In this document: one piece after another, positions 56,271-64,000 of the stretch
Position numbering within the stretch: position 1 is the first letter of the stretch
Layout of the letters: each line of letters begins with the position of its first letter
NCBI GenBank assembly: GCA_934254985.1
Contig: CAKQMS010000003.1
Span: forward strand, 62,001 to 126,000
Direction of reading: 5' to 3'
DNA length: 64,000 nucleotides
DNA from: an uncultured Prevotella sp.
Lineage (GTDB): Bacteria > Bacteroidota > Bacteroidia > Bacteroidales > Bacteroidaceae
Notes under the pieces: generated by a model
Told to the model about the DNA's origin: nothing
Databases searched by the model: none
What the model saw: the letters and a program-made list of their open reading frames with translations, nothing else
Made by a program: the position numbers and the translations under genes

Positions 56271-56900
56271 TTACTTGGTTAAGATCTTATCAATTGTCTC
56301 GAGAGAACTTTCAGCAATGATTACAGCGTCAGCATTCAAAATTTTATACGTATTGATGTTTGCTGCACCCATTACCTGAGCCTCTTTCAAATTGCGAGCT
56401 GACAAATATACGTTTTTATCCTCAGTTGGCAAAACTACGAGCACTTTCTTGCCCTCGACTTTAAGATTTTTTACAATGTTTAAGAAATCTTTAGTCTTTG
56501 GAGCCTCAAGAGTGAAATCTTCTACTACGATAATACCATTCTCCTTAGCCTGGTAAGAGAGAGCTGATTTACGAGCAAGAATATTTACTTTTTTGTTAAG
56601 CTTCTGACGATAGTCACGTGGCTTAGGACCGAATACGCGGCCTCCACCTACGAGTACTGGAGAATTGATATCACCACGACGAGCGCCACCGCCGCCCTTC
56701 TGACGACCGAGCTTGCGAGTAGAACCGCTCATCTCGCTTCTTTCCTTAGACTTAGCTGTACCTTGACGCTGGTTAGCGAGATACTGCTTTACAGCGAGGT
56801 AGAGAACGTGTTCGTTAGGCTCAATACCATAGATTGCATCGTTGAGGGCAACCTTTCTTCCGGTCTCCTGACCGTTTATGTTCAAAACACTAACTTCCAT
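56271..56900 (-). CDS. rplD: Ribosomal protein uL4
   Basis: 209 residues. [46 protein letters not shown] is the tunnel loop. In E. coli L4 represses the S10 operon. Overlaps rplC by one base. Confidence 0.98.
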   Translation of the reverse strand: MEVSVLNINGQETGRKVALNDAIYGIEPNEHVLYLAVKQYLANQRQGTAKSKERSEMSGSTRKLGRQKGGGGARRGDINSPVLVGGGRVFGPKPRDYRQKLNKKVNILARKSALSYQAKENGIIVVEDFTLEAPKTKDFLNIVKNLKVEGKKVLVVLPTEDKNVYLSARNLKEAQVMGAANINTYKILNADAVIIAESSLETIDKILTK

Positions 56901-57514
56901 TATTTCTCAATTAAAACAGTTGAACCTTTGCATCCAGCGAAAGAACCCTTAACGATAAGAAGGTTCTGCTCTGGAATAACCTTTAACACCTGAAGATTCT
57001 GAGTAGTTACGCGGTCGCCACCCATCTGGCCACCCATGCGCATACCCTTGAATACCTTTGCTGGGTAAGAACAAGCACCGATAGATCCCGGTTTGCGTGC
57101 GCGGTCGTCCTGACCGTGAGTGCTCTGACCTACACCGCCGAAGCCGTGACGCTTAACAACACCCTGGAAACCCTTACCCTTAGAAGTACCAACAACGTCT
57201 ACAAACTTAGCGTCGTTGAAGATTTCAACTGTAATGGTATCACCGAGGTTATACTCCTCGTCGAACTTGAACTCGGCCAAGTGCTTCTTTGGTGTTGTGC
57301 CGGCTTTCTTGAATACACCCATCATTGGCTTAGTGGTGTTCTTCTCTTTAGCCTCTTCGAAACCCAACTGAACGGCGCTATAACCGTCTTTTTCTACAGT
57401 CTTAACTTGGGTTACAACACAAGGACCAGCTTCGATAACAGTGCACGGTACGTTCTTACCGTCGGCACTGAAAACGGATGTCATTCCGATTTTCTTTCCT
57501 AATAATCCTGGCAT
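56900..57514 (-). CDS. rplC: Ribosomal protein uL3
   Basis: 204 residues. [42 protein letters not shown] and [21 protein letters not shown]. First 50S assembly protein. Confidence 0.98.
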   Translation of the reverse strand: MPGLLGKKIGMTSVFSADGKNVPCTVIEAGPCVVTQVKTVEKDGYSAVQLGFEEAKEKNTTKPMMGVFKKAGTTPKKHLAEFKFDEEYNLGDTITVEIFNDAKFVDVVGTSKGKGFQGVVKRHGFGGVGQSTHGQDDRARKPGSIGACSYPAKVFKGMRMGGQMGGDRVTTQNLQVLKVIPEQNLLIVKGSFAGCKGSTVLIEK

Positions 57515-57564
57515 TTCAATAAAATTTTAAAATGATTGATTTTGTTTTTGTGAGATAATTGTTA

Positions 57565-57870
57565 TTATACCTTGATTTCAACTTCAACACCTGAAGGCAA
57601 CTCAAGCTTCATAAGAGCGTCTACAGTCTTAGCTGTTGAGCTGTAGATGTCGATCAAACGCTTGAAATCTGAAATCTGGAACTGCTCGCGTGACTTCTTG
57701 TTAACGAAGGTTGAGCGGTTTACGGTAATGATGCGCTTGTGAGTTGGCAATGGAATTGGTCCACTTACGATAGCGCCAGTAGCCTTAACGGCCTTAACGA
57801 TTTTCTCAGCTGACTTATCAACCAACATGTGGTCGTAAGACTTCAGCTTAATTCTGATTTTCTGACTCAT
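57565..57870 (-). CDS. rpsJ: Ribosomal protein uS10
   Basis: 101 residues from [20 protein letters not shown] (57870). [28 protein letters not shown] is diagnostic. Also NusE in antitermination. 115 nt after fusA; tuf, which sits here in many bacteria, is absent. Confidence 0.97.
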   Translation of the reverse strand: MSQKIRIKLKSYDHMLVDKSAEKIVKAVKATGAIVSGPIPLPTHKRIITVNRSTFVNKKSREQFQISDFKRLIDIYSSTAKTVDALMKLELPSGVEVEIKV

Positions 57871-57985
57871 TGTCAATTAAGTTGATTTAAATAATTATTG
57901 TTTTATGAAGTGGGGTACGTCAGATAAGAGTCATTCGCTACCTGACGCCCCATATCATGTTGTTTGTATGCTTTAAGCAATGTTA

Positions 57986-60100
57986 TTAGAGGAGCTCGGC
58001 GTGGCCGTTAACCTCTTCGAGAACTGCCTTAGCAATGCTTGCTGACAGTGGCTCGTGGTGATCGTACTCCATAGAGCTTGTTGCACGACCAGAAGTGATT
58101 GTACGGAGGGCGGTTACATAACCGAACATCTCTGCCAATGGAACCATAGCCTTAACGATACGTGCACCGCTACGAGCCTCTTCCATACCCTGAACCATAC
58201 CACGACGCTTGTTCAAGTCACCGATTACATCACCCATGTTCTCCTCTGGAGTAACAACCTCTACCTTCATGATAGGCTCCATGAGGGTTGGCTTAGCCTT
58301 AGGACAGAGAACCTTGAATGCCTGGTGAGCAACGAGCTCAAATGACAACTGGTCAGAGTCAACTGGGTGGAAGCTACCATCAGTAAGAGTAACCTTCAAG
58401 CCAGTCATTGGGAAACCACCGAGAACACCGTTCTTGAGGCAGTCCTTGAATCCCTTCTGTACAGATGGGATGAATTCCTTAGGCACGTTACCACCCTTAA
58501 CCTCGTTGATGAACTGCAAGTCGTCCTCTTTGTAGTCTTCGTCCTTAGGACCGATAGTAACATCGATACAAGCGAACTTACCACGACCACCAGACTGCTT
58601 CTTATATGTCTCACGGCTCTGAGCTGTGCCCAAGATAGCCTCCTTGTAGTTAACCTGTGGCTTACCCTGGTTACACTCAACCTTGAACTCACGCTTCAAA
58701 CGGTCGATAATGATATCGAGGTGAAGCTCACCCATACCAGAGATAATGGTCTGACCACTCTGCTCGTCGGTACGAACGGTGAAGGTTGGGTCCTCTTCAG
58801 CAAGCTTAGCAAGACCGTTATCGAGCTTAGCGATGTCAGCCTGGCTCTTTGGCTCAACTGCGATAGAGATTACGGTATCAGGGAATGTCATTGACTCCAA
58901 TACGATTGGGTTGTTCTCATCGCAAAGAGTATCACCAGTACGGATATCCTTGAAACCTACACCTGCGCCGATATCACCTGCGTCGATTGACTCCATAGGA
59001 ATTTCCTTGTTAGAGTTCATCTGGAACAAACGGCTGATACGCTCCTTCTTGCGTGAACGTGGGTTGTAAACATAAGAACCAGCAACAACCTTACCTGAAT
59101 AAACGCGGAAGAATACCAAACGTCCCATGAATGGGTCGGTAGCAATCTTAAATGCGAGAGCTGAAGTAGGAGCATCCTCAGAAGGCTTACGATCTTCCTC
59201 TTCGTCAGTATCAGGGTTTGTACCTACGATATTCTCTGTATCAAGTGGTGAAGGCAAGAATGCACATACATAGTCAAGAAGTGGCTGTACACCCTTGTTC
59301 TTATATGAAGAACCGAGAAGCATTGGAGTAAGCTCCATAGAGATAGTACCCTTGCGGATAGCTGCGATAATCATATCCTCAGGAACCTCCTCACCCTCGA
59401 GATAAAGCTCAGCAAGCTCATCATCGAAGTTAGCTGCATTCTCAAGCATCTTATCGCGCCACTCCTGAGCCTCGTCAACGAGGTCAGCAGGAATTTCCTC
59501 TACGTCATACTCAGCACCCATTGTCTCGTCGTGCCAAAGGATAGCCTTCATCTTAATAAGGTCAACAAGACCCTTGAAGTTTTCCTCTGCACCGATAGGA
59601 ATCTGAATAGGGCAAGGATTTGCACCAAGGATGTCCTTCATCTGCTGTACAGTCTCAAAGAAGTCTGCACCAGAGCGGTCCATCTTGTTTACGTAACCGA
59701 TACGTGGTACATTGTACTTGTCAGCCTGACGCCATACAGTCTCAGACTGTGGCTGAACACCGTCGGCAGCTGAATAAGTAGCAACAGCTCCATCAAGAAC
59801 ACGGAGTGAACGCTCTACCTCAGCAGTAAAGTCAACGTGTCCCGGAGTATCGATCAAGTTGATCTTATAAGAGTTACCCTTATAGTTCCAGTTACAAGTT
59901 GTAGCAGCAGAGGTAATAGTAATACCACGCTCCTGCTCCTGTGCCATCCAGTCCATGGTAGCAGCACCATCATGAACCTCACCGATTTTGTGAGTTTTTC
60001 CTGTATAGAAAAGGATACGCTCAGAAGTTGTTGTCTTACCGGCATCGATGTGAGCCATAATACCGATATTACGAGTCAAATGTAAATCGCGATTTGCCAT
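57986..60100 (-). CDS. fusA: Elongation factor G
   Basis: 704 residues. G domain with [28 protein letters not shown] and [10 protein letters not shown]. Then domains II-V, with [19 protein letters not shown] at the end. It drives translocation with GTP. It lies 24 nt after rpsG, the usual str-operon place, so it is the main EF-G. Confidence 0.98.
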   Translation of the reverse strand: MANRDLHLTRNIGIMAHIDAGKTTTSERILFYTGKTHKIGEVHDGAATMDWMAQEQERGITITSAATTCNWNYKGNSYKINLIDTPGHVDFTAEVERSLRVLDGAVATYSAADGVQPQSETVWRQADKYNVPRIGYVNKMDRSGADFFETVQQMKDILGANPCPIQIPIGAEENFKGLVDLIKMKAILWHDETMGAEYDVEEIPADLVDEAQEWRDKMLENAANFDDELAELYLEGEEVPEDMIIAAIRKGTISMELTPMLLGSSYKNKGVQPLLDYVCAFLPSPLDTENIVGTNPDTDEEEDRKPSEDAPTSALAFKIATDPFMGRLVFFRVYSGKVVAGSYVYNPRSRKKERISRLFQMNSNKEIPMESIDAGDIGAGVGFKDIRTGDTLCDENNPIVLESMTFPDTVISIAVEPKSQADIAKLDNGLAKLAEEDPTFTVRTDEQSGQTIISGMGELHLDIIIDRLKREFKVECNQGKPQVNYKEAILGTAQSRETYKKQSGGRGKFACIDVTIGPKDEDYKEDDLQFINEVKGGNVPKEFIPSVQKGFKDCLKNGVLGGFPMTGLKVTLTDGSFHPVDSDQLSFELVAHQAFKVLCPKAKPTLMEPIMKVEVVTPEENMGDVIGDLNKRRGMVQGMEEARSGARIVKAMVPLAEMFGYVTALRTITSGRATSSMEYDHHEPLSASIAKAVLEEVNGHAELL

Positions 60101-60124
60101 TGTCTTTTTACCTAATTAAATATA

Positions 60125-60601
60125 TTAGAATCTGAAGTGAGCGAATGCACGGTTAGCCTCAGCCATACGGTGCATATCTTCCTTACGCTTGTATGCGCCT
60201 CCCTGATTGTTGTAAGCGTCCATAATTTCAGCTGCGAGCTTGTCAGCCATTGACTTACCACTGCGCTTACGAGCGAAAGCGATCAAGTTCTTCATTGAGA
60301 TACTCTCCTTGCGATCAGGACGGATTTCTGTTGGTACCTGGAATGTAGCACCACCGATACGACGGCTCTTTACCTCAACCTGAGGAGTGATATTATCGAG
60401 AGCCTGCTTCCAAATTTCGAGTGGGCTCTTCTCTTCCTTAGCCATCTTTTCCTTTACGACGTCAAGAGAGTTGTAGAAAATCTTATATGAGGCATTCTTC
60501 TTGCCATCGAACATAAGATGATTAACGAATTTTGAGACCTTCTGGTCGTTGAAGACTGGATCTGGAAGAACCAAGCGCTTCTTTGGTTTTGCTTTTCTCA
60601 T
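60125..60601 (-). CDS. rpsG: Ribosomal protein uS7
   Basis: 158 residues. [45 protein letters not shown]. Organises the 30S head. In E. coli it represses the str operon by binding the rpsL-rpsG gap; here that gap is 270 nt with secondary structure. Confidence 0.98.
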   Translation of the reverse strand: MRKAKPKKRLVLPDPVFNDQKVSKFVNHLMFDGKKNASYKIFYNSLDVVKEKMAKEEKSPLEIWKQALDNITPQVEVKSRRIGGATFQVPTEIRPDRKESISMKNLIAFARKRSGKSMADKLAAEIMDAYNNQGGAYKRKEDMHRMAEANRAFAHFRF

Positions 60602-60871
60602 TTTTTGTATTAAAATTATATTCTGCTTGGGGCTGTCATATGTTCTTCAACGTCCACTCTTGGACATTTACTCAACCTGTTTTTAACAATTCTCCAGCAA
60701 AACGATTAAAAAAAAACTAAATTCTTAGTCAAGAGCAAGGATAAGTTCCTGCGTTCCCCGGTTTCTTTACTATCCCCGAGCCAGATTCCGAAGTTTTGTG
60801 TCGACCACAAGCTTACCAATCAAATAACTCAAGAACTTATCCTGCTTTTTAGTTAGGCTTTACAGCGTTGA
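60602..60871 (-). promoter_or_regulatory. Structured rpsL-rpsG intercistronic region
   Basis: No gene. AGGATAAGTTC (60738-60748) and GAACTTATCCT (60833-60843) form an 11-bp stem enclosing about 84 nt. On the minus strand it is followed by CTAA-GAAT-TTAG and a run of nine T (60708-60728), a weak terminator-like end. Position equals the S7 autoregulatory site of E. coli; the function here is inferred. Confidence 0.5.
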
Positions 60872-61255
60872 TTACTTCTTAGCGGCCTTTGGACGCTTAG
60901 CTCCGTACTTAGAGCGGCGCTGTGTACGGTTTGTAACACCTGCGGTATCAAGAGTACCACGAACGATGTGATAACGTACACCTGGAAGGTCCTTTACACG
61001 ACCACCGCGAACGAGCACGATTGAGTGCTCCTGCAAGTTGTGTCCCTCTCCTGGAATGTAAGAGTTAACTTCCTTAGAGTTTGTCAAACGAACACGGGCA
61101 ACCTTACGCATTGCCGAATTAGGCTTCTTAGGAGTGGTTGTGTATACACGAACGCATACACCGCGACGCTGAGGGCAAGAATCCAAAGCAGGAGACTTAC
61201 TCTTGTCTACCAATACTGTTCTGCCTTTTCTTACTAACTGTGAAATAGTAGGCAT
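60872..61255 (-). CDS. rpsL: Ribosomal protein uS12
   Basis: 127 residues. [42 protein letters not shown] (the streptomycin-site lysine is the KPNSA lysine) and [20 protein letters not shown]. Decoding-centre protein, first of the str segment. Confidence 0.98.
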   Translation of the reverse strand: MPTISQLVRKGRTVLVDKSKSPALDSCPQRRGVCVRVYTTTPKKPNSAMRKVARVRLTNSKEVNSYIPGEGHNLQEHSIVLVRGGRVKDLPGVRYHIVRGTLDTAGVTNRTQRRSKYGAKRPKAAKK

Positions 61256-61351
61256 AATTTAAAATTTTTAATTTATATATTTATTTTGTTTATTATCAAC
61301 GCTTTACAACATTGCATTAATACATCAAATCTACAATGCCGTTTCGGGCTG

Positions 61352-61359
61352 CAAAGGTA
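61352..61359 (-). promoter_or_regulatory. rpsL -7 box
   Basis: TACCTTTG on the minus strand, about 97 nt before the rpsL ATG. No good -33 box seen. Probable start of the supercluster transcript. Confidence 0.45.
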
Positions 61360-61435
61360 CAAACTTTTTGCTAAAATACATATATATAAAGACAAAAAAG
61401 ATTTAGCAGAAAGAAATATTTAACGTAATATAACA

Positions 61436-61478
61436 AATGATAGCATATTTTAGTTACTCACTAATATATGCTATCATT
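61436..61478 (-). terminator. Terminator of the DUF3467 gene
   Basis: AATGATAGCATAT pairs with ATATGCTATCATT, a 13-bp stem between the DUF3467 stop and the rpsL promoter. Confidence 0.75.
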
Positions 61479-61533
61479 ATTAATTTAGCAAGACGAGAGT
61501 GCCTCATCTGCCATTGGATAAAAAGTAATATCT

Positions 61534-61866
61534 TTAAGCCTCACCGGTTCCGAAAGGAGCGATAGTGCGACCAGCAGCGTCAGGCTGCTGCATCTGAGGG
61601 ATTTCGATAGGACCGAATTCCTTCTCATACTTCAATACATTTTCCTGAAGAGCTGCCAAGAGACGCTTTGCATGCTCAGGAGCGAGGATGACGCGAGAGC
61701 AAACCTCAGGCTTAGGCATACCAGGAAGGATGCGTGCGAAGTCGAGGATGAAATCGCTATGAGAATGAGAGATGAGTGCGAGGTTTGAATAAACACCAGA
61801 AGCTACTTCTGGCTTAAGTTCGAGCTGAAACTGCTGTCCAGCCTGTGGGTTCTTGTTATCAGACAT
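61534..61866 (-). CDS. DUF3467 protein
   Basis: 110 residues. QFQLELKPEVASGVYSNLALISHSHSDFILDFARILPGMPKPEVCSRVILAPEHAKRLLAALQENV is the DUF3467 core. From memory this family often lies between rpoC and rpsL in Bacteroidetes. Here the next gene upstream is a GH35 enzyme, so the rpoBC link seems broken. Own terminator. Function unknown. Confidence 0.9.
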   Translation of the reverse strand: MSDNKNPQAGQQFQLELKPEVASGVYSNLALISHSHSDFILDFARILPGMPKPEVCSRVILAPEHAKRLLAALQENVLKYEKEFGPIEIPQMQQPDAAGRTIAPFGTGEA

Positions 61867-62289
61867 TGTTCAATAATGTTTTTAGGTTATTATTATATAT
61901 AAATATGTATAGTAGATTACGAAGGCCTTGATTTCGTAGTTTGCGTCATCTAAGACCCTCTATCTAAATGCAAATTTACTAAAAACATTTATGCTGTGCA
62001 AATTTTCAATATCATTTTTTCCATTTGAATTAGTGATATAATAGATAAAACAGTATGTGGAATACTGGAATCATGGAAAAATCCCATAAACTGAATAGCA
62101 ATACAACGAAGATAAGGTGAGATTACAAGCCTTTTATAGTCTTTGTAGTAGATTTTCTTAATAAAAGTAAGAAAAAACATAGATTACTGCTAAAATTTAG
62201 AATTATAGGCAAAACGATGCTGCAAGTAGCTTTCATTCAACAACTTAGCAGACTTCGTTCGTTATCGAAGCTATGTCTCGAGCAATCTA

Positions 62290-62377
62290 TGCTTTCTATC
62301 AAACGTATCTTTGCTTTCTACCAAAGATAACTTTGCTTACTGTCAAATGTCAATATGATTACTATCAAATATAGTTT
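62290..62377. repeat. 22-nt-period tandem repeat array C (4 units)
   Basis: Units at 62290, 62312, 62334 and 62356: TGCTTTCTATCAAACGTAT, TGCTTTCTACCAAAGATAA, TGCTTACTGTCAAATGTCA and TGATTACTATCAAATATAG (first 19 nt of each). Core T-G-C-T-T-(T/A)-C-T-(A/G)-(T/C)-C-A-A-A. It lies just past the GH35 terminator. Confidence 0.75.
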
Positions 62378-62389
62378 ATAACAAAGAAA

Positions 62390-62441
62390 AACCCTACATT
62401 CGTGTATCTTTTATCCCCAAAAGATACTCGAATGTAGGGTT
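62390..62441 (-). terminator. Terminator of the beta-galactosidase gene
   Basis: AACCCTACATTCG, two unpaired bases, TATCTTTT, a short loop, then AAAAGATA, CT and CGAATGTAGGGTT: 21 pairs with one internal loop. Confidence 0.85.
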
Positions 62442-62503
62442 ATAGGCTTTACGAACAGAGGTGTCGTTGCCAAAGTTTGTTATCTCGTACGAGATATTAT
62501 GTA

Positions 62504-64000
62504 TTAGAAGACAAATATCTTATAATCCTTGATGCTACCAGGAGCACCCTGCTCTGCACGAGGAAGATATTCGAGGGCAGAGATGGTCTGTACGCTACCA
62601 AGGTCGATTACCAAGAGGTGTGGGAATCCACTACCCTTCACAGTCTGCCAATATGTAGACTCCTGAAGGTCGAACACCTTGTCGCCAGTATGGTTGCCAT
62701 TCTCCTCTTCGCTATCAGCATACTTGGTAGTCCAACTTTCACGGCTCAAGCGTTTGCCATTGGCACCTTGAACATAGAGCTCGGCTATAGCAGCAACATC
62801 GCTACCATCGTGCAAGCTACTACACTCAATAGCAAGATAACGTCCCTTGGCAGACTGACCAAACTTTACTGTTTGCCATCCATTACCAGAGCTGAAAGCA
62901 CCCTTAGCAGCAGGAGTCATAGAGTTGAGGTCAGGCTTGTCGCCGATATTGTTATGCTTGTTGCTCTTTTCGAGCTGAAGTTTGTTTAGCTCAGGCTGTG
63001 CCTGTCCCCAAACAACAGCATTGCGTGGACCAACGACATCAAGAACAACGACCTCATTTCTACCCTTCTTCAACCAGCATCCAGGAACATACAATGTCTG
63101 CTGAGGACCGATGCTCCATATACGTCCCATAGCATGACCATTGACATAAACCTGTCCCTTACCCCACGTTTCAAAATCGAGGAAGGTGTCGCCAACCTTC
63201 TTGAGGTTGAAATAGCCACGATAGTATCCAGCCTTGCCTACAGCTATGGTCGACTTACCCTGCTTAGCAAGGTTGAGAGCATTGATAGCTGTTTGATAAT
63301 CGTCAGGGATAGTGCTATTGGTCCATGTTTTAGGCTTTATAGTATATTCATTATCGCCATCTTCGGTAGCGATGGTAACATCGCCAACGATACCCTTGAA
63401 GTCTTTTATGGCACGACCGAAGTTGATACGTCCCATACCTTCGACAAGAATCATAAGCTCATCACCTTTCTTTACAGCAGGTAGGTTTACTGTCTTCTCA
63501 TTCTTCACACGGTCTACCTTACCAATGTACTTACCATTGAGGAACACCTGACCGAAGTCGTGGATGTTGGCAGAGAGAGTGCTTGCAGAAGGAATCTCCG
63601 GCAAAACGCAGCGATACAACATAGAGCCCCATCCCATATCCATTTCTTCAAAAGTCTTAACACCAGACTTAGCAACAGAGTCTACACCAAGAGCTATAGG
63701 AACAAACTCAGAGAGCTGGAACTTAGGAACTGTGACGATGCTCATAGGAGCCTTAGGAATGGCAGGTATCTTCTTGCCATCGTTATACCTTGTCATCATC
63801 TTGCGAAGTTCATAGAACTTAGGAGTTGCAAGTCCCCACTCGTTGATAGGTGCATCATAGTCGTAAGATGTAACATCAGGAGCAAAGCCTGGAGAGTTGG
63901 CACCAGCCCAATGACCGAACGATGTTCCACCGTGAGTCATATAGAGCGAGAAGCTGATACCCTTAGAGAGCATCTCGTCCATACCTTCGACCATATCCTT
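62504..64000 (-). CDS. GH35 beta-galactosidase, C-terminal part (right-truncated)
   Basis: About 498 codons lie in the window; the frame continues past 64000, so the start and catalytic acids are outside. FSLYMTHGGTSFGHWAGAN...DVTSYDYDAPINEWG is the end of the GH35 barrel. Beta-sandwich domains follow (QVFLNGKYIGKVDRVK, GQVYVNGHAMGRIWSIGPQQTLYVPGCWLKKGRNEV). The last 130 residues (WTTKYADSEEENGNHTGDKVFDLQ...HLLVIDLGSVQTISALEYLPRA) form an F5/8-type carbohydrate-binding domain. It likely removes terminal beta-galactose from host or plant glycans outside the cytosol. Confidence 0.93.
   Translation of the reverse strand, partial: KDMVEGMDEMLSKGISFSLYMTHGGTSFGHWAGANSPGFAPDVTSYDYDAPINEWGLATPKFYELRKMMTRYNDGKKIPAIPKAPMSIVTVPKFQLSEFVPIALGVDSVAKSGVKTFEEMDMGWGSMLYRCVLPEIPSASTLSANIHDFGQVFLNGKYIGKVDRVKNEKTVNLPAVKKGDELMILVEGMGRINFGRAIKDFKGIVGDVTIATEDGDNEYTIKPKTWTNSTIPDDYQTAINALNLAKQGKSTIAVGKAGYYRGYFNLKKVGDTFLDFETWGKGQVYVNGHAMGRIWSIGPQQTLYVPGCWLKKGRNEVVVLDVVGPRNAVVWGQAQPELNKLQLEKSNKHNNIGDKPDLNSMTPAAKGAFSSGNGWQTVKFGQSAKGRYLAIECSSLHDGSDVAAIAELYVQGANGKRLSRESWTTKYADSEEENGNHTGDKVFDLQESTYWQTVKGSGFPHLLVIDLGSVQTISALEYLPRAEQGAPGSIKDYKIFVF

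Larger units (their letters stand above)
61867..62503. other. Intergenic region, 637 nt
   Basis: It holds array C (62290-62377) and the GH35 terminator (62390-62441). I see no supported gene; a 63-codon minus-strand frame (61989-62180) has no family features or promoter. Confidence 0.6.

Noticed and set aside
61989..62180. 63-codon minus-strand frame
   Set aside because: A+T-rich intergenic DNA without coding signs.

Overview
The window looks like the chromosome of a Bacteroidetes bacterium, most probably Prevotella or Segatella (Prevotellaceae). The evidence is: promoters of the TTTG-N19/20-TAnnTTTG type ahead of many genes, few Shine-Dalgarno sites, a Bacteroidetes-style exbB-exbD-exbD-tonB operon, a PorT-like barrel, a FucP-type sugar MFS gene, DUF3467 beside rpsL, and surface proteins ending in the short tail YNLNGQRV...GLYIVNGKKV. 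No plasmid, phage or insertion-sequence genes are visible. No tRNA or rRNA gene was recognised.

Layout. 1-3.3 kb: a split 5'-nucleotidase, a PorT-like barrel, a small 2[4Fe-4S] ferredoxin and a HIT protein. 3.4-8.9 kb: a minus-strand TonB energising operon (exbB, two exbD, tonB, a PstS-like lipoprotein, a TPR protein). 9.3-18.4 kb: an aminotransferase, ribBA, an LptF/G permease, an S9 peptidase, and a stand-alone AICAR transformylase behind a duplicated promoter. 18.4-19.4 kb: a compact DUF3791/DUF3990/DUF3791 operon that looks like a toxin-antitoxin system. 19.5-23.8 kb: hpt-adk-obgE-pgeF-M23 peptidase. 24-32.2 kb: nnr, DUF4831, fba, a lipoprotein plus sugar transporter, an RlpA protein and gdhA. 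32.4-35.3 kb: a 987-residue PEP-synthase-like ATP-grasp protein.

35.3-42.9 kb is the accessory region. It starts with about 670 bp of nested repeats. Two copies of a module follow, each a large secreted protein plus a small peptide of about 60 residues. Between the copies lie a decayed PIN toxin-antitoxin pair and an Abi (HEPN-type) gene. The first large secreted protein is frameshifted at an eight-G run, which could be a phase switch or a sequence error.

43-61.3 kb is one continuous minus-strand ribosomal supercluster (rpsL-rpsG-fusA, S10, spc and alpha segments) with secY, map, infA, rpmJ and rpoA, but without tuf or adk. 61.5-64 kb: DUF3467, an intergenic repeat array, and the 3' part of a GH35 beta-galactosidase that runs off the right edge.

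The most unusual material is non-coding. Three arrays of degenerate tandem repeats share an exact 22-nt period. Two cloverleaf-like inverted-repeat elements share flanks and layout but not stem sequence. Two promoter regions carry palindromes or duplications. The other notable item is the duplicated surface-protein/small-peptide module.
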